A stretch of 64,000 nt of DNA from Candidatus Heimdallarchaeota archaeon (GTDB lineage Archaea > Asgardarchaeota > Heimdallarchaeia > Heimdallarchaeales > Heimdallarchaeaceae). Under the pieces are notes generated by a model. It worked only from the letters and a program-made list of their open reading frames with translations, ran no database searches and was not told the origin of the DNA. The first letter of the stretch is position 1. Each line of letters opens with the position of its first letter. The stretch is from the NCBI GenBank assembly GCA_030603365.1, contig JAUVXV010000003.1:301494-365493 (forward strand), given 5' to 3'. The translations under genes and the position numbers were made by a program. Of this stretch, positions 1 through 8,463 are shown piece by piece.

Positions 1-141
1 GCTAAAACAAGATCCAAGTATGTTGAAAGAATGAATAATCTATTCGAAACGATGGAAGAAAAAAGAAAACTTCTAGAGGATCAACAGAATAGATTGGATA
101 AGATAGACGAAGAAATCTATAAATTGTTAGATGATCTTTAA
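1..141 (+). CDS. C-terminal fragment of a coiled-coil protein (cut by window edge)
   Basis: Frame 1 is open from the first base to a TAA at 139-141 and gives 46 residues. They are rich in Glu, Lys, Arg and Leu with heptad-like spacing (for example MEEKRKLLEDQQNRLDKIDE), so the protein ends in a coiled coil. The start and the main domain lie upstream of the window. The family cannot be named from this tail. It is convergent with the hydrolase gene that follows, with only 14 bases between their stops. Confidence 0.6.
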   Translation, partial: AKTRSKYVERMNNLFETMEEKRKLLEDQQNRLDKIDEEIYKLLDDL

Positions 142-155
142 CTCTATTTTATTCC

Positions 156-893
156 TTATTTATTCAATTTTACTCTACTTTCTAACCAGTCATCAATTTC
201 GTTAAACAGCTGTTTTCTACCAGCATCTTTTGGAATTACATGTCCTCCTTTTAAGATTTTAACAATTTTTTTATCTTCTGAATTGACTCGATTAAAAATC
301 TTCTCAGCATGCTTGTAAGGAATGCTAGGATCTTTTTCTGCATATACTATTAAAATTGGGATTTCTATCTCCTTGATCTTTTGTTTGTTGATTTTAAAAA
401 GTTTAAACAGCTGTTGTACACTTTTGATTGGATAATATCCGTAGCTTTTATGGGTCTTTAATGAATTGACATCTTCCCATCCTTTTTCCTTATTCTTGTG
501 AAGAGGATAAATTAAGTGTACTATAGGAAAATAAGCTAATAAATTCATCCTCCAATCAGGTGAAAACGCAGGTGCTGCTAGAACTATTATGCCTTCAATG
601 TCAGGATTAGTAGCTCCAAGATATAACGTTATTGCGCCCCCTAAAGATAACCCACACACAAAGACTTTCTTGAATCTTTGTTTCAAACCATTTAATTTCT
701 CTTGAGCATAATCTGTAAATTCAAACCACTTTCGATTTTGTAAATCTTCTATAGAAGTTTCATGCCCTGGAAGAACAATATTTTCCACATAAAATTCTCT
801 ATTCCTTAGGTACTTGGCTAAAGGTTCCATTTCATAGTGGGTTCCAGTGAATCCATGAACCAGAAGAAATGCTCTATTCGAACCTTTTTCCAT
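156..893 (-). CDS. Alpha/beta hydrolase, carboxylesterase / monoacylglycerol-lipase type
   Basis: A 245-residue cytoplasmic serine hydrolase. The HGFTGT oxyanion-hole motif is at residues 13-18 and the nucleophile elbow GLSLGG puts the catalytic Ser at 83. An Asp in YAEKDPSIP and a His in GGHVIPKDAGR complete the triad. Size and motif order fit the small Est30-like carboxylesterases, which cleave short acyl esters. The substrate cannot be told from sequence. The gene's 5' end overlaps a longer opposite-strand reading frame, which is why that divergent neighbour is given a later start here. Confidence 0.85.
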   Translation of the reverse strand: MEKGSNRAFLLVHGFTGTHYEMEPLAKYLRNREFYVENIVLPGHETSIEDLQNRKWFEFTDYAQEKLNGLKQRFKKVFVCGLSLGGAITLYLGATNPDIEGIIVLAAPAFSPDWRMNLLAYFPIVHLIYPLHKNKEKGWEDVNSLKTHKSYGYYPIKSVQQLFKLFKINKQKIKEIEIPILIVYAEKDPSIPYKHAEKIFNRVNSEDKKIVKILKGGHVIPKDAGRKQLFNEIDDWLESRVKLNK

Positions 894-998
894 GTATGCG
901 TATCTCCTTGTTGCTTAATAAAAATATCTAGCAGAATAAAACAGAAAAAGTTTAGAGTTATTAGAAAAACTCAAAAAGAACAACACCTAAGGTATTTC

Positions 999-1616
999 GT
1001 GATAAACACTCCTACATTCTGGGTATTAATTGGAATCATGTCAACTGTGGTTCTTATCTGGTTAATTTTGGTAATTTATAGAAGAATAAGATATGAGGTC
1101 TTTTTAGTAATTGGATTTATGCTTATAATCCTCTCTCTAACTCTCACAGATGAGTATTCAGGGCTTTATGCCTTATCAAACCAAAATGAACTTATTTATC
1201 AAATTTTTGCATTGGTAATTTCTTCATTAGCCTTATCTTTAATAATTTTAGGCTTATTCTCATCAAATAAAAGATGGATCAAGAAAAGAGGAACTGACAA
1301 TCTTAATAGTTTTAGAAATTTAGCTTTTTTTGCATATGTACGCCATCCAATAACCTTCGGTTCTATGCTGATTTCAATTTCCATGATGCTATTAATACAT
1401 TCAATTCTTTCCAATGTTCTTGCAGGTTTAGCTCTAATAATCTTCACAATATCTTCTTTCGAAAAAGATGCTTTTTTGCAGAAGTTATATGGTTATCCTT
1501 ACAAGGTTTATTCTCGACAAGTCCCTCGATTTAACATCTTTCATGGACTATTACGATCTTTCATCGTTGGTGAAAAGAAGAAAGGTAAAAATGATGATGT
1601 TATAATCTATGATTAA
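999..1616 (+). CDS. Membrane methyltransferase of the ICMT/PEMT-like family
   Basis: About 205 residues with several membrane helices. The C-terminal half carries the family hallmark: RHPITFGSML (the RHPxYxG motif) followed by FEKDAFLQKLYGYPYKVYSRQVPRF, which matches the E-x-L-x-x-x-F/Y-G-x-x-Y-x-x-Y-x-x-x-V-P-R-F signature that binds S-adenosylmethionine in isoprenylcysteine and phospholipid methyltransferases. An ATG at 837 is in frame, but the first 54 residues it adds lie antisense to the hydrolase start and look non-coding. GTG at 999, preceded by TAAGGT, is preferred; ATG 1038 is the alternative. Substrate unknown. A second member is at 59329. Confidence 0.7.
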   Translation: MINTPTFWVLIGIMSTVVLIWLILVIYRRIRYEVFLVIGFMLIILSLTLTDEYSGLYALSNQNELIYQIFALVISSLALSLIILGLFSSNKRWIKKRGTDNLNSFRNLAFFAYVRHPITFGSMLISISMMLLIHSILSNVLAGLALIIFTISSFEKDAFLQKLYGYPYKVYSRQVPRFNIFHGLLRSFIVGEKKKGKNDDVIIYD

Positions 1617-1639
1617 AAATTGAAACCAATTCTCAATAA

Positions 1640-2092
1640 TTATTTTATTATTTCTTTTATTATTGCAGGGCAGATGTCTACTATGCCTTCAATGTTTTCA
1701 ATCTTCTCTATGAAAGAATTTAGTTCTTCATCATTTTTCATCCAGCATTCAAGCATAAGCATATGATCTCCACTTGACGAATATACTCTTAAAATCTCAT
1801 CTATTTTTTTTAGCTTTTGAATAATCGAAATATACGTTTGAGGTGTTGTATCAATACCTAATAGAACTCTCATACCAAAACCTAATTTTTTTGGATTAAC
1901 ATCGATGGAATATCTTTCAATTATACCCTCCTTTTCCATCCTTCTGACACGTTTTCTGACAGCTGTTTCTGTTACTTTAAGTTCCTTTGCTATATCAACA
2001 AAAGATTTTCTACTATTCTTTAGTAGCAACTGAATTATATCATAATCAGAAATTTTATTTTGTCTTGGTAAAGCGTCTGATATTCGAACCAC
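1640..2092 (-). CDS. Lrp/AsnC-family transcriptional regulator
   Basis: A 150-residue protein with the usual two-domain layout. An N-terminal helix-turn-helix (about residues 17-62, including [22 protein letters not shown]) is followed by a RAM/AsnC ligand-binding domain ending in [15 protein letters not shown]. Lrp proteins form octamers and respond to amino acids or other small effectors. The gene is divergent from the peroxiredoxin gene with 60 bp between starts, so it may control itself and perhaps its neighbour; that is inference. Its stop lies 23 bases from the convergent methyltransferase stop. Confidence 0.92.
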   Translation of the reverse strand: MVRISDALPRQNKISDYDIIQLLLKNSRKSFVDIAKELKVTETAVRKRVRRMEKEGIIERYSIDVNPKKLGFGMRVLLGIDTTPQTYISIIQKLKKIDEILRVYSSSGDHMLMLECWMKNDEELNSFIEKIENIEGIVDICPAIIKEIIK

Positions 2093-2114
2093 CTATTTTT
2101 GAAAATCGAAAAGA

Positions 2115-2122
2115 TTTATAAA
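2115..2122 (+). promoter_or_regulatory. TATA box of the peroxiredoxin gene
   Basis: TTTATAAA, preceded by the purine-rich GAAAAG expected of a TFB-recognition element. A start of transcription about 26 bp downstream would fall near 2145, 8 bases before ATG 2153 and well inside the longer reading frame from 2099. This supports the shorter protein. Confidence 0.6.
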
Positions 2123-2152
2123 AGGATTCTCATTTTACAAATTAGTGATAAA

Positions 2153-2821
2153 ATGACTTTAAAAGAGTATGAAGAAACTGGTAAAATACCACTTATAGGA
2201 ACTGAATTTCCGAAGATGGTTGTTACTACAACTCATGGAATGAGAAAATTACCTGGTGATTACAAAGGAAAATGGTTGATTTTATTCAGTCATCCTGCTG
2301 ACTATACCCCTGTTTGTACAACAGAGTTTGTTTCTTTCCAGAAACACTATGATGAATTTCAAGAAATGAATACAGAATTACTTGGTTTAAGTATTGACCA
2401 AGTTTTCAGCCACATAAAATGGGTAGATTGGATTAAAGAAAAACTTGATGTTGAGATTAAGTTCCCAATTATTGCTGATCATGGCGAAATAGCTAGGAGA
2501 TTAGGCATGCTTCATGCTAAAGGTAGTAATACTGTGAGGGCTGTCTTTATTCTTGATCCTAAGGGCATCGTTAGAGCTATTCTCTATTATCCTTCAGAAT
2601 TAGGAAGGAATATGAAAGAAATAGTAAGAATGATTAAAGCATTAAGAATTGCTTCTCAGCATGATGTTGCAATGCCTGCAAATTGGCCTGAAAATGAATT
2701 GTTTGGTGATGATGTAATAGTTCCACCTGCTAGTGATGTTGAGACAGCTAAAGAGCGTCTTAAGGATGATTCTATTACCTGCCTTGATTGGTGGCTTTGC
2801 CACAAAAAGAGACCAGCTTAA
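2153..2821 (+). CDS. Peroxiredoxin, archaeal three-cysteine (1-Cys Prx6-like fold) type
   Basis: 222 residues that reduce peroxides at a reactive thiol. The peroxidatic Cys is C55 in PVCTTEF, with the conserved [11 protein letters not shown] context. The C-terminal arm has C210 and C216 in CLDWWLC, the same six-residue spacing as the resolving cysteines of the Aeropyrum thioredoxin peroxidase, so this belongs to that archaeal group, which assembles into decamers. The start at 2153 was chosen because the TATA element places transcription after the upstream in-frame ATG at 2099 and because family members start with a short tail before the PLIGTEFP strand. A T-rich tract follows the stop. Confidence 0.95.
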   Translation: MTLKEYEETGKIPLIGTEFPKMVVTTTHGMRKLPGDYKGKWLILFSHPADYTPVCTTEFVSFQKHYDEFQEMNTELLGLSIDQVFSHIKWVDWIKEKLDVEIKFPIIADHGEIARRLGMLHAKGSNTVRAVFILDPKGIVRAILYYPSELGRNMKEIVRMIKALRIASQHDVAMPANWPENELFGDDVIVPPASDVETAKERLKDDSITCLDWWLCHKKRPA

Positions 2822-2855
2822 TTCTCTTTTTCTTTCTTTTTATTCTTGTTTTTGG
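2822..2855 (+). terminator. T-rich terminator behind the peroxiredoxin gene
   Basis: The stop codon is followed at once by pyrimidine tracts (TTCTCTTTTTCTTTC and then TTTTTATTC) without a hairpin, the usual archaeal oligo-T terminator. Similar tracts follow the genes ending at 8321, 24953, 29720, 36476 and 38166. Confidence 0.5.
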
Positions 2856-2891
2856 AAAATAAATATAATCTAGTATATTTTACCCTAGTTG

Positions 2892-3734
2892 ATGAGTTTC
2901 AAGATAGATTATGTTGTTACTAACGATGATCCCGAAGTAAAAATTCGTTTAGCTCTTTTTGATTCCAAGAATACTGATTATAAAAACAGAAACATAATAA
3001 TTATTCCTGGTTGGTTAAGTGCAATTGATAATTATACTCCGATGGCTGAAGCTCTGCAAGAATACGGGAATGCTATTATCTATGAACCAAGAGGTTTTGG
3101 AGAATCTATAACCCCACACAAAAAAGGTTTGTTTAGTCCAGAAGAGTATAATAAAGAACTGGGGAGAGTAATTGCGCATTTAAAGTTGAAAGATAAAGAA
3201 TTTTTTATTCTGGGGAGTTGTTCTGGTGCTTCTCAAATGTATAATTATTATCTCAATGGTGAAGGATCTAAACCTGCAGTACTAGCTGCTTTTAACTCAC
3301 AAGAAAAATACTCCATGCCATTTTTCATTCCAATACTGGGTGTGATACCCACATTTATCATGAAATTTATTCAAAAAATGATTATATTCATTTATAAATC
3401 AATCCTGAAATTGAGAAGAACAGGTGAATCACCGACTATTACTTGGGCATCTAATAGATTGAAGTTGAATGATGATTGGAGCTTGAGAAGACATGTAATA
3501 GAGTTTACCAGAAAATATAACATTGTAGGTAGACAAAAAGAAATTGATGTTCCTTTAATTACCTTTACAGCTGAAAAGGATTATTTTGTTAATCCTGAAA
3601 TCTCTAAAAAATACTTACATCACAAAGATTCAGCACTTATTATACTAAAAACTGAAATGCATAGAATACATGAAGGAAGAGAAAAGGAAATTGCTAATCA
3701 TATCCATGATTTTCTGATGAAATTAAAGAAGTAA
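2892..3734 (+). CDS. Alpha/beta-hydrolase-fold protein with GSCSGA elbow
   Basis: 280 residues. The fold is shown by IIIIPGWLSAIDNY (oxyanion region), YEPRGFGES, the nucleophile elbow LGSCSGASQMY, an acidic segment FTAEKDYFVNPEIS and a late His in EMHRIHEGRE. The elbow and acid make an active serine hydrolase likely, but the family is remote and the substrate unknown. ATG 2892 follows an in-frame TTG at 2889 and is taken as the start. A distant relative with GSSIAS at the elbow lies at 55057. Confidence 0.7.
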   Translation: MSFKIDYVVTNDDPEVKIRLALFDSKNTDYKNRNIIIIPGWLSAIDNYTPMAEALQEYGNAIIYEPRGFGESITPHKKGLFSPEEYNKELGRVIAHLKLKDKEFFILGSCSGASQMYNYYLNGEGSKPAVLAAFNSQEKYSMPFFIPILGVIPTFIMKFIQKMIIFIYKSILKLRRTGESPTITWASNRLKLNDDWSLRRHVIEFTRKYNIVGRQKEIDVPLITFTAEKDYFVNPEISKKYLHHKDSALIILKTEMHRIHEGREKEIANHIHDFLMKLKK

Positions 3735-3738
3735 ATTA

Positions 3739-4605
3739 CTAAGAAATATTTGGTAGAAGAGATACTATTATTGTCCCCATTCCAGTGTTACTCCCTATAA
3801 TAGGTGTTGCTAGAGTAACAAAACTTCTGTTTATTTTCCTCTTTTTTTCAAGTTTTTTTATGATGATTTGAGCTCCTTTTAGATTATTTACATGACATAT
3901 TACCATATCATAAATGGTTGAACCATCAGTTCCTTTAATCGCTAATTTAGTTAATCTATTCAGCATTGAACGATTTGTAAAGAATCCCGGTAGCCTTGAT
4001 TCTAAAGATCCTGGTCTTTCCATTTCTGCTATTGGTTTAATCCCAATAAGTTTTGTCAAATTAAGTATTATTTTAGATTTCAATCTTCCTGATTTATAGA
4101 CATTGTCGAGAGTATGAAATCCAACATTAAGATAATATTTTTCTTTTGCTTTTTCAATTAACTCCTTGATTTCTTCTACTGTTTTACCCTGTTCTGCTAA
4201 TTCAGCAATTGCTAAAGCCACTAATCCTTGAACTCCAGAAGCTGATTCTGTATCAATGATGGTGACTTTATCTTTGTATTCCTTTGCTGCCACTCTAATA
4301 GACAGAAAAGTTGAACTACTTAGATTTTTAGCTACAGAAACACAGAAAACATGATTATAATTTAATTCATCAAGACTTGTTTTAATTTCATTTAGAAAAT
4401 CTAAAGGTTCCGGATTTGAGGATGATGGAAGAAAATCTGATTCTTTCAATCTGTCATAGAAATCATCAACTGAAATATCGACTCCCAGTTTCCAAGGTTT
4501 GTTCTCAAAAAAGACTATATGTGGAATTTTCACAATATTATATCTCTCAAGCAACTCCTCTGGCAAATCTGCAGCTGAATCTGTTATTACTCTTATTTTC
4601 AACAC
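3739..4605 (-). CDS. DegV-family fatty-acid-binding protein
   Basis: 288 residues. It begins with the DegV signature ITDSAADLPEELLERYNI and carries the other family blocks: SSSNPEP, SVAKNLSSSTFLS, VTIIDTESASGVQGL and HTLDNVYKSGRLK. DegV (FakB-like) proteins hold one fatty acid chain in a deep tunnel. In bacteria they present it to a kinase; the archaeal role is not known. A fatty-acid carrier fits the membrane-lipid and acyl-hydrolase genes nearby only loosely. The start is GTG 4605, next to TTG; no ATG is available. The gene is convergent with the upstream hydrolase, 4 bp apart. Confidence 0.9.
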   Translation of the reverse strand: MLKIRVITDSAADLPEELLERYNIVKIPHIVFFENKPWKLGVDISVDDFYDRLKESDFLPSSSNPEPLDFLNEIKTSLDELNYNHVFCVSVAKNLSSSTFLSIRVAAKEYKDKVTIIDTESASGVQGLVALAIAELAEQGKTVEEIKELIEKAKEKYYLNVGFHTLDNVYKSGRLKSKIILNLTKLIGIKPIAEMERPGSLESRLPGFFTNRSMLNRLTKLAIKGTDGSTIYDMVICHVNNLKGAQIIIKKLEKKRKINRSFVTLATPIIGSNTGMGTIIVSLLPNIS

Positions 4606-4706
4606 TAATCATACACATATTCTCACATTAAATAAAAAGGGTTTTGTGTCAATTAAGATTTTTCTCAAAACTTATAATCACTAATAGAATAGTATGATTG
4701 TTTAAT

Positions 4707-6464
4707 ATGAATACTAAGAAGATAATTGAATGTGCAATGGCTAATATTAAAGCTAATATAATTTTACGTGGGGGGAAATATGTTAATGTTTACACAAGAG
4801 AAATTCTGAATGGAGATATCGTCATTACTGAAGACAAAATAGTACATATTGGCGAAAAAACCAAGGAATTCGAAGGAGAAAATACTCAAGTTATAGAACT
4901 CAGTGAAGAGGTGATTTGCCCTGGTTTGATAGAATCACATGTCCATATAGAATCTTCTATGTTAACACTCTCAGAATTCACTAAGGCAGTGATTCCTCAT
5001 GGGACTACAACTGCTGTTATTGACCCTCATGAACTAGTTAATGTATCTGGCATTCCTGGATTGGATATTTTGATGGACGAAGCTAAAAGATTACCCATAA
5101 GATATTTGATTGAAGCTCCCTCTTGTGTACCTTCTCTGCCCGGCTTTGAAACCTCAGGAGCGGTTCTGGATAAATCAGATATTGAGAAACTAATGTCTAG
5201 AGAGGATATTTTTGCTTTAGCTGAAATGATGAATTATCCCGGTGTATTTTTAGGTTTTGAAGATGTGATTAGCAAATTAGATTCTGCAAAGAAATACGGA
5301 AAGATTGTAGAAGGTCATGCACCATTATTGCAAGGTAAAGAATTACAAGCTTATATTGCAGCAGGTATATCCTCAGATCATGAAGCAACTTCTAGTGAAG
5401 AAGCATTAGAGAAATTGAGATTAGGTATGAAGTTGCAGATTCGTCAAGGTTCTTTTGCAAAAGATCTTGAAAAAATACTAACTGGTTTAAAAAAATATCA
5501 AATTGATACTCGAAATATCATCATAGCAAGTGATGATAAAAATCCTGTAGATTTAATGGACGAAGGGCATCTAGACTCAACATATAGATTGATGTTAAAG
5601 TCAGGTATTGACCCTTTAGAAGCACTTCAGATGCTGACTCTCAATTCTGCTACTCATCTTGGATTGCAAGATCTAATAGGGGGAATTGCTCCTGGAAAAA
5701 ATGCTGACATAATAGTAGTAGATAATCTAGAAAGTTTCAATGTTAAATTAGTAATTTCCAACGGACAAATAGTTTTTGACCAAAATAAAGTTATTATGAA
5801 AGAGAAGTCAAAATCATATCCTAATTTCATTCTAGACACACTTTCAAATCTTCAAATTCCTACTATAGAAGACTTAAAGATTCACACACAGAAAGTAGGT
5901 AAAGTTAATGTTAAAGTTATTGGGGTGGAAGAACACTCTCTTGTTACACAGAAGTTGACAGCTAACCTGAAAGTTGAAAATGGAATTATTATTCCTGATA
6001 TAGAAAATGATATTCTTCCAATCGTGATTATTAATAGACATACACAAGAGAAGAAAATCGGCAAAGGATTTGTAAAAGGGCTTGGAATAAAAGGAGGCGC
6101 TTTGGCTAGCACAGTTGCTCATGATTGTCATCAATTAATATGCACTGGAACAGATTATACTCTTATGTTAAAAGCAATAGAAACAGTGAAGGAAATGAAC
6201 GGAGGACAAGTTGTAGCAACTAAAGATGGAGTAACTTCCTTACAACTTAATTTTGCTGGAATTATGAGCACTAAACCTTTGGAACAAGTAGTAGAAGAAA
6301 CAAAAACTTTACACAATGCTTTAGAACAATTAAATCCTAGGGTTTCAGAGCCTTTCATGGCTTTAGCTTTTATTGCACTACCAGTTATTCCACATCTGAA
6401 AATTACTGACTTTGGTTTAATTGATGCTGATAAATTTGAGATAGTTGAAGTAGAGAATGATTAA
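4707..6464 (+). CDS. ade: Adenine deaminase
   Basis: 585 residues of the amidohydrolase superfamily; converts adenine to hypoxanthine and ammonia in purine salvage. The metal site is seen in CPGLIESHVHIESSM and VIDPHE; EGHAPLLQGKELQAYIAAG and IIASDDKNP are further conserved blocks. The C-terminal domain with KGLGIKGGALASTVAHDCH and GGQVVATKDG is specific to the Ade family. Start ATG 4707 is preferred over TTG 4698: a TATA-like CTTATAATC near 4672-4680 would start transcription just before it. AMP phosphorylase lies 2 kb downstream, so base salvage is a local theme. Confidence 0.95.
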   Translation: MNTKKIIECAMANIKANIILRGGKYVNVYTREILNGDIVITEDKIVHIGEKTKEFEGENTQVIELSEEVICPGLIESHVHIESSMLTLSEFTKAVIPHGTTTAVIDPHELVNVSGIPGLDILMDEAKRLPIRYLIEAPSCVPSLPGFETSGAVLDKSDIEKLMSREDIFALAEMMNYPGVFLGFEDVISKLDSAKKYGKIVEGHAPLLQGKELQAYIAAGISSDHEATSSEEALEKLRLGMKLQIRQGSFAKDLEKILTGLKKYQIDTRNIIIASDDKNPVDLMDEGHLDSTYRLMLKSGIDPLEALQMLTLNSATHLGLQDLIGGIAPGKNADIIVVDNLESFNVKLVISNGQIVFDQNKVIMKEKSKSYPNFILDTLSNLQIPTIEDLKIHTQKVGKVNVKVIGVEEHSLVTQKLTANLKVENGIIIPDIENDILPIVIINRHTQEKKIGKGFVKGLGIKGGALASTVAHDCHQLICTGTDYTLMLKAIETVKEMNGGQVVATKDGVTSLQLNFAGIMSTKPLEQVVEETKTLHNALEQLNPRVSEPFMALAFIALPVIPHLKITDFGLIDADKFEIVEVEND

Positions 6465-6513
6465 TTAAATCTGATTCAAAAAACTTTTAATTTCTCCTAT
6501 ATTCTTCCAATAT

Positions 6514-7233
6514 ATGACTGAACTACTTTACCAAAAAGATTCGTACATTAGGGAATTCAAAGCTGTAATAACTGAAGTTGTTGATGATTTCGTTGTTTTA
6601 GATAGAACCGCATTTTCTCCAACTGGAGGTGGTTTAATGTGCGATACTGGAACATTGACTACAGCAAGTAGAGATGTATACAAGGTTGTAGAGGTTATAT
6701 CTAGAGGCGGCAAAGTGAAGCATAAATTATCGCCTATACCTGAAGCAGAAATTCAAGGTGGCAAAATTAAGGGTAAAATTGATTGGGAAAAGCGTTACAA
6801 ACAGATGAGACTTCATACAACTATACATTCAATTTCAGGAACATTGTATAAAAAATATGGAACTACAGTTACGGGTGGAAATATTACACCTGAGAAGAGT
6901 CGTGTCGAGTTTGATATTGATCATCTAAGACAAGAGAGGGTTCAAGAGATTGAAGAGGCAATGAGAGAAATAATCAATGGAAATCACATGGTAACTGTGT
7001 CTTTCTTAGAGAGAGAAGAAGCTCTGAAAGATCCAGATTTAATTCGAACAAAAGTCAACCTTATTCCTGAAAGTGTTAAGATATTAAGGATAGTTGAAAT
7101 AGAAACTGTAGATCGTCAAGCTGATGGTGGGGTTCATGTTAAGAGTACCAAAGAAATAGGTACATTTGTCCCTCTTAAAACCGAAAACAGAGGTAAGGAT
7201 AAGAAAAGATTGTATTTTACAGTGCGACCATGA
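6514..7233 (+). CDS. alaX: AlaX-type alanyl-tRNA editing protein
   Basis: 239 residues, homologous to the editing domain of alanyl-tRNA synthetase plus the short N-terminal barrel (AlaX-M type). It hydrolyses mischarged tRNA-Ala. The barrel motif FSPTGGGLMCDTG, the zinc motif HTTIH (HxxxH) and the partner motif DGGVHVKSTKEIG are present. In the classical partner motif CGGTHV the first residue is Cys; here it is Asp, so either Asp is a ligand or zinc is held differently. The gene starts 50 bp after ade. Confidence 0.92.
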   Translation: MTELLYQKDSYIREFKAVITEVVDDFVVLDRTAFSPTGGGLMCDTGTLTTASRDVYKVVEVISRGGKVKHKLSPIPEAEIQGGKIKGKIDWEKRYKQMRLHTTIHSISGTLYKKYGTTVTGGNITPEKSRVEFDIDHLRQERVQEIEEAMREIINGNHMVTVSFLEREEALKDPDLIRTKVNLIPESVKILRIVEIETVDRQADGGVHVKSTKEIGTFVPLKTENRGKDKKRLYFTVRP

Positions 7234-7262
7234 AACTACTTACTAATATTTTTTTCCATAGG

Positions 7263-7281
7263 TTTAACCGATAAGGTTAAA
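7263..7281. promoter_or_regulatory. Inverted repeat at the promoter of the secreted-protein gene
   Basis: TTTAACC-GATAA-GGTTAAA is a perfect 7-bp inverted repeat with a 5-bp spacer, lying about 55 bp upstream of ATG 7335. A short palindrome TAACGTTA follows at 7314-7321. The position suits an operator, but no regulator is assigned. Confidence 0.35.
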
Positions 7282-7334
7282 AACGTGTCTTATTCAACGA
7301 TAGAACAAGTAGATAACGTTATTAAGGGATATTC

Positions 7335-8321
7335 ATGAATAGACGCAGTTTCGTAGGATTATTTGCTATTCTCGTAATTCTAGGATCTTCTTCAGCAAAA
7401 ACTTGGGGTGCATCTGCATTAATGGATCAAATAGATGACAATACTCCCACATTTAACGCAGAAGGTGACGTTGAGCACTCAATAGTTGCACCAAATACAG
7501 TTAATATGTCTCAATTAGATCTTTATGATTACTATGGTAGTGTTAGTTCAGATAAAAGGTTCAAATGGAAAATTACTCATCTTGAAAGAACTGATAATTT
7601 TCATATTCAAGAAGGTGATAAGAAACTCAAACAAGGAGACAAAATAATTTTAATTATGGGAGGCGACCCTTGGCTACAGAGAACCGAACCACATTCTTGG
7701 TGCCAGATTTATGTTAATGATGTGATGGCAAGATACACAGATGACAACGCTCATGGAAGAGCAGTCTTCAAATTTATACAACCAGTTGCACTTAATCTTT
7801 TGGAGAATTTTACAAATATACTCTATTATAACACCTCATCTTTCATCAATTATTATAGTAATAATTTCAATTACACCCAAAACTTCTGGAATGACTATGG
7901 TGGCAATATTTACAACTATACAGATTTGGGTAATGAAGGATTCTTTTCATATATGGAAACTTCTCCATTTGTAAATAGAGAATACTGGACTTTTGACGAA
8001 GATTTAATAATTTATACAAACACCATAATATCAGAAGTCAATAATGTTACAGAAGTTACTCTAATCTATGACAGAGCAACAGGTTTCTTAAATGAAATGG
8101 AATATTCTACTTCCTTCATCAACGGATCAGGATTCTTTGCAGGTGCTAATCTATCATTGGTTAGACTTCATGGTTGGGGTTTACCTTACACTATCACAAC
8201 ATGGGTTGTTTGGATACCAATTATATTATTTATTGTAGGTTTAATCGTAGCAGTAAGATTGCACGCTTTCCAAAGGTTGAAATTATATCTTGAAGCAAGA
8301 AAAATAGCTAAGAGAGATTAG
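7335..8321 (+). CDS. Exported protein with C-terminal membrane anchor, family not recognised
   Basis: 328 residues. An N-terminal signal peptide (RRSFVGLFAILVILGSSSA) is followed by an outer domain of about 260 residues rich in Asn, Tyr and N-glycosylation sequons. One membrane helix (VVWIPIILFIVGLIVAV) and a basic tail (RLKLYLEARKIAKRD) end the protein, so the outer domain faces outside. No known domain was recognised. The gene stands alone, with a T-rich tract after the stop. Confidence 0.7.
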   Translation: MNRRSFVGLFAILVILGSSSAKTWGASALMDQIDDNTPTFNAEGDVEHSIVAPNTVNMSQLDLYDYYGSVSSDKRFKWKITHLERTDNFHIQEGDKKLKQGDKIILIMGGDPWLQRTEPHSWCQIYVNDVMARYTDDNAHGRAVFKFIQPVALNLLENFTNILYYNTSSFINYYSNNFNYTQNFWNDYGGNIYNYTDLGNEGFFSYMETSPFVNREYWTFDEDLIIYTNTIISEVNNVTEVTLIYDRATGFLNEMEYSTSFINGSGFFAGANLSLVRLHGWGLPYTITTWVVWIPIILFIVGLIVAVRLHAFQRLKLYLEARKIAKRD

Positions 8322-8463
8322 ACTTTCTTCTATTTCCTTTTCTTTTCTTATAGTTTTACTTTATTTTCCATAAATCGAAACTGTTATATGTCCTATTAAC
8401 AGAGTTATCCTCTCTGAAGAAAAGTAAATGAAAATAATTTTATTTATATTATGAGTTGATATT

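Noticed and set aside
837..998. Longer N-terminus for the ICMT-like protein
   Set aside because: The extra 54 residues lie partly antisense to the hydrolase start and have no membrane or family features.
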